Source: Microbacterium ulmi
GTDB taxonomy: Bacteria; Actinomycetota; Actinomycetes; Actinomycetales; Microbacteriaceae
DNA length: 64,000 nucleotides
Assembly: GCF_011759705.1 (NCBI RefSeq)
Contig: NZ_JAAOZF010000002.1
Span: 372,001 to 436,000 of the forward strand
Reading direction: 5' to 3'
How positions within the stretch are numbered: position 1 is the stretch's first letter; every line of letters begins with the position of its first letter. Of the stretch, positions 61,841-64,000 are shown piece after piece. The notes beneath the pieces are model-generated. The model made no database searches and was not told the origin of the DNA. It saw only the letters and a list, made by a program, of their open reading frames with translations. Made by a program: the position numbers and the translations under genes.

Positions 61841-64000
61841 TCAGCCCCGCCTCGTACGACGGATCAGCGCGACCGAGGCGACGACCGCGACGCCGACGAG
61901 AACCATGAGCAGTCCGATGACGGGCACGAGGGGCGAAAGCGCGGAACCCGTGGCGGGGAGGTCGGGCGGCGCCGCCGTCGGGTGGTGCGTCTCATCGCAG
62001 TCCGCGTCGGACGGGTCGAGCTGTGCCGCGACCGTCTCGCAGGCGACCCCGCCGTTGCGCAGCAGGACGTTGTCGAGCGTCGCGTTCCACGCCCCGGGGT
62101 CGACCGTCACGCGGAACCGCAGCACCTCTCGGCTTGTGAGGCCATCGAGTGTCCACACGATCGACGTGCCGACCACGACAGCCGTACCTGCGCTCGCGCT
62201 GATGCTTCCCGCGACGAGTGTCGCGTCGTCGAGCACGCCGGCGAGGTCCTCCGTCACGACGACTCCGTCCGACTCGCCTCCGGTCAGGATCTGCGAGGCG
62301 ATCACCTCGTACTCGATCGTGTCGCCCGGTGCCACCTCGGTGCCGTCGGGCGGATCACTCGACTTCGACGCCGTCCAGTCCCCGTACCTGTTGACGGCCG
62401 CGCAGTGCGCCTCGGCGCCGAACAGCAGGGTGAAGTCGGCTGGATCGAAGGGCTCGCCCGCGCTCTCGCACGTCATCGACACGAGCTCGTAGCCGGGGCT
62501 GTCGAGCTCGGTGAGCTGATAGCGCTGCCCCGGCACGAGGCTCTGCGCGGCGCCCGCCTGGAAGTCGTGCACGAGCGGGTCGGGGATGATCGGAGGCGGG
62601 ATGAACTGCGCCCGGAAGGTGAACGCGAGGGGATCCCCGCTGGGCAGCACCGTCTTCGCCACGGTGAGAAGAGCCGTCGTGTTCTGTGCCGTGCACTCGT
62701 AGTGCTGTCCGAGCGGGACGATGACGGCCCCCTCGGCGCCGACCGACGGATCGCCGATCGGGTCCGACTGGGGCCGGCAGTTCCAGGAGCCGCTCGACTG
62801 GGGGTAGAGGAGCGGCTGCGTGCGGATGTCGTGCTGCAGGTAATGCTGTGTGAAGTGCTCGCTGAGGTCCGGCGTCTCCGCGAGCTGATACAGAGCTCCC
62901 GGGATCACCTCCGCCGTCACCCCCGTCGTGCCCGACACGCCGACGTTCCACGGCGGGTCGTTGAACGGGCTGTCGGCGACCAGGCCCCAGAGGTCCTCCC
63001 CCTCGGGAGTGTCGAGCGGCCCGTTCGTCACGTCCTTGCGCAGCGTCAGCTGCGATGTGCACGTGACCTCGTTCAGGATCGTCCACTCGTTGAGCCCTGG
63101 CGAGAGCGGGTGAGCTGTCGTGGGATCCAGAGGGTCGTACTCGTCGAGGCCGACGTCGGGGTCTGGCGCGCCGGCACGGATGAGGGGATCCTCGGTCAGC
63201 TCGCACAACGGCAGAAGCGGATCGATCGTGGTCGTCTCGTCGATCGACACGGTCCGCGACGCGATCGGCGCGGCCGGGTTCGCGTTGTACCCTGTGCGCT
63301 CCACGCTCCACTGCTCGGGCGTGAACTGGCCGGTCCCCGGCCCCGTCAGTGCGGCGGTCGCGCTCAGCCCGAACGGCTGCCGTCCGTCCGGCGCCATCTC
63401 GACGCCGATCGCCGACACGATCCGCCAGAGCTTGTGCACCGCGACCGAGGCCGGCTGGACCGTCGGCGGAGCCTGGTTGAAGACGGTGCACGTGACCATC
63501 TGCTGGAGGCCGATCTGCACGGAGAACGCCGTATCCGGTTCCGCAGGGTCCGGCACGACGTCGACGGGGACGTCGACTCCCGTCGATCGCTCGACGCAGG
63601 CGGTCTCGGCGGGCAGAGGGGTGTACGCGCTCTGCGGGAGCGAGCCGACGCCTTCCTCGACCCGGATCTGACCCGTGAACCCCGGAGGGGCCGCCGGATC
63701 GAATGCGATCGGGAACGAGACGCCGCCGCTTCCGTGCGAGGTGTCGGCCGGAGTGCCGTCGATGTCGACCTCGGGGTCCGGAGTCGTCGCGTCGAAGGTC
63801 CAGGCCTCGCCGGGCAGATACGCGTCGGCGACGGTGCCACCGTCCGGGACGATCCGCTTTATGACCGAGAGGGACGGCGCACACGCATCCAGCACGAGAT
63901 TGCGCAGGGCGGCGCCCGCCTCGGCGTAGTTCACCGTCTGGAGGTAGTCGGCGACGCCGATGTTCGCGCCGTCGAAGCGCACCTCCCCCGAGACCGTGCG
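61841..64000 (-). CDS. large LPxTG surface protein, C-terminal part (partial)
   Basis: At least 720 residues; the frame is open to the window edge, so the start lies beyond 64000 (an internal GTG at 63982 should not be used). Several beta-sandwich modules with CTVFNQ, CTAQNTT and TLRKDV/TVAKTV repeats resemble Cna-B-like surface domains; the last before the anchor, from ASKSSDPPDGTEVAPGDTIEY, resembles DUF11. It ends DLPATG, a hydrophobic helix and RRTRRG. Likely an adhesin or stalk attached by sortase. Confidence 0.88.
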   Translation of the reverse strand, partial: RTVSGEVRFDGANIGVADYLQTVNYAEAGAALRNLVLDACAPSLSVIKRIVPDGGTVADAYLPGEAWTFDATTPDPEVDIDGTPADTSHGSGGVSFPIAFDPAAPPGFTGQIRVEEGVGSLPQSAYTPLPAETACVERSTGVDVPVDVVPDPAEPDTAFSVQIGLQQMVTCTVFNQAPPTVQPASVAVHKLWRIVSAIGVEMAPDGRQPFGLSATAALTGPGTGQFTPEQWSVERTGYNANPAAPIASRTVSIDETTTIDPLLPLCELTEDPLIRAGAPDPDVGLDEYDPLDPTTAHPLSPGLNEWTILNEVTCTSQLTLRKDVTNGPLDTPEGEDLWGLVADSPFNDPPWNVGVSGTTGVTAEVIPGALYQLAETPDLSEHFTQHYLQHDIRTQPLLYPQSSGSWNCRPQSDPIGDPSVGAEGAVIVPLGQHYECTAQNTTALLTVAKTVLPSGDPLAFTFRAQFIPPPIIPDPLVHDFQAGAAQSLVPGQRYQLTELDSPGYELVSMTCESAGEPFDPADFTLLFGAEAHCAAVNRYGDWTASKSSDPPDGTEVAPGDTIEYEVIASQILTGGESDGVVVTEDLAGVLDDATLVAGSISASAGTAVVVGTSIVWTLDGLTSREVLRFRVTVDPGAWNATLDNVLLRNGGVACETVAAQLDPSDADCDETHHPTAAPPDLPATGSALSPLVPVIGLLMVLVGVAVVASVALIRRTRRG

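Overview
This is a high-GC stretch from an actinobacterial chromosome, most probably a member of the Microbacteriaceae close to Microbacterium. That assignment is inferred from codon use, from DUF3145/DUF4191/DUF7455-type genes, from polyphosphate glucokinase, from homodimeric AceE beside a fab operon, and from general gene order. Nearly all of it is ordinary housekeeping chromosome. No insertion sequence, prophage, integrase, rRNA or CRISPR array was seen.

Layout. 0-6 kb: the start of parE, a small DUF7455-type gene, and a minus-strand run sigA > murT-like > gatD-like > alr-like-1 > alr-like-2 in which every junction overlaps or is 4 nt. 6-14.6 kb: PAC2 protein, leucyl aminopeptidase, dihydrolipoyl dehydrogenase, the E2 acyltransferase and three small membrane or unknown proteins. 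14.6-21.5 kb: nitrogen block of glnA1 (with a visible GlnR box), a ParA-type ATPase, glnE and glnA2. 21.5-30.4 kb: SPOR-like protein, ppgK, rnpB, an LPxTG surface protein, a DUF4012 protein, a Pol I-like polymerase, a zinc-ribbon protein, an APC permease whose 3' end is antisense to tRNA-Val, and a peroxiredoxin. 30.5-38.2 kb: aceE, a FasR/PucR-type regulator and fabD-fabH-acpP-fabF, linking acetyl-CoA supply to type II fatty acid synthesis. 38.2-47 kb: DUF3145, tRNA-Met, a DMT transporter, def, tRNA-Asn, an orphan ABC ATPase, and the dusB-dgt-dnaG operon. 46.5-58 kb: glutathione peroxidase, recO-uppS-dsbA-like operon, two coupled dynamin-like GTPases, a TRIC channel, a polar amino acid ABC transporter and leuA with a leucine attenuator peptide. 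58-64 kb: a CHAT-protease / alpha-beta-hydrolase pair and the end of a large LPxTG protein.

The most interesting system is the cluster at 830-4626. The MurT-like protein has no cysteine, so it cannot carry the family's Cys4 zinc ribbon. The GatD-like protein has lost both glutaminase residues (Cys to Gly93, His to Gln192). The two alanine-racemase-like proteins are complementary: one has the PLP lysine but no catalytic tyrosine, the other has the tyrosine but Arg in place of the lysine. Microbacteriaceae make group B peptidoglycan, cross-linked through the alpha-carboxyl of D-Glu2, which is the group MurT/GatD normally amidates, often by a bridge containing D-Orn or D-Lys. I therefore infer that the cluster has been repurposed to make and attach a bridge amino acid. 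The second candidate is the CHAT/hydrolase pair, which looks like a protease-effector module.

Expression signals are unusually readable. About 18 genes have a TANNNT or NNGAAT/CAGGAT-like -10 element ending 6-7 nt before the start codon, so their mRNAs should be leaderless.
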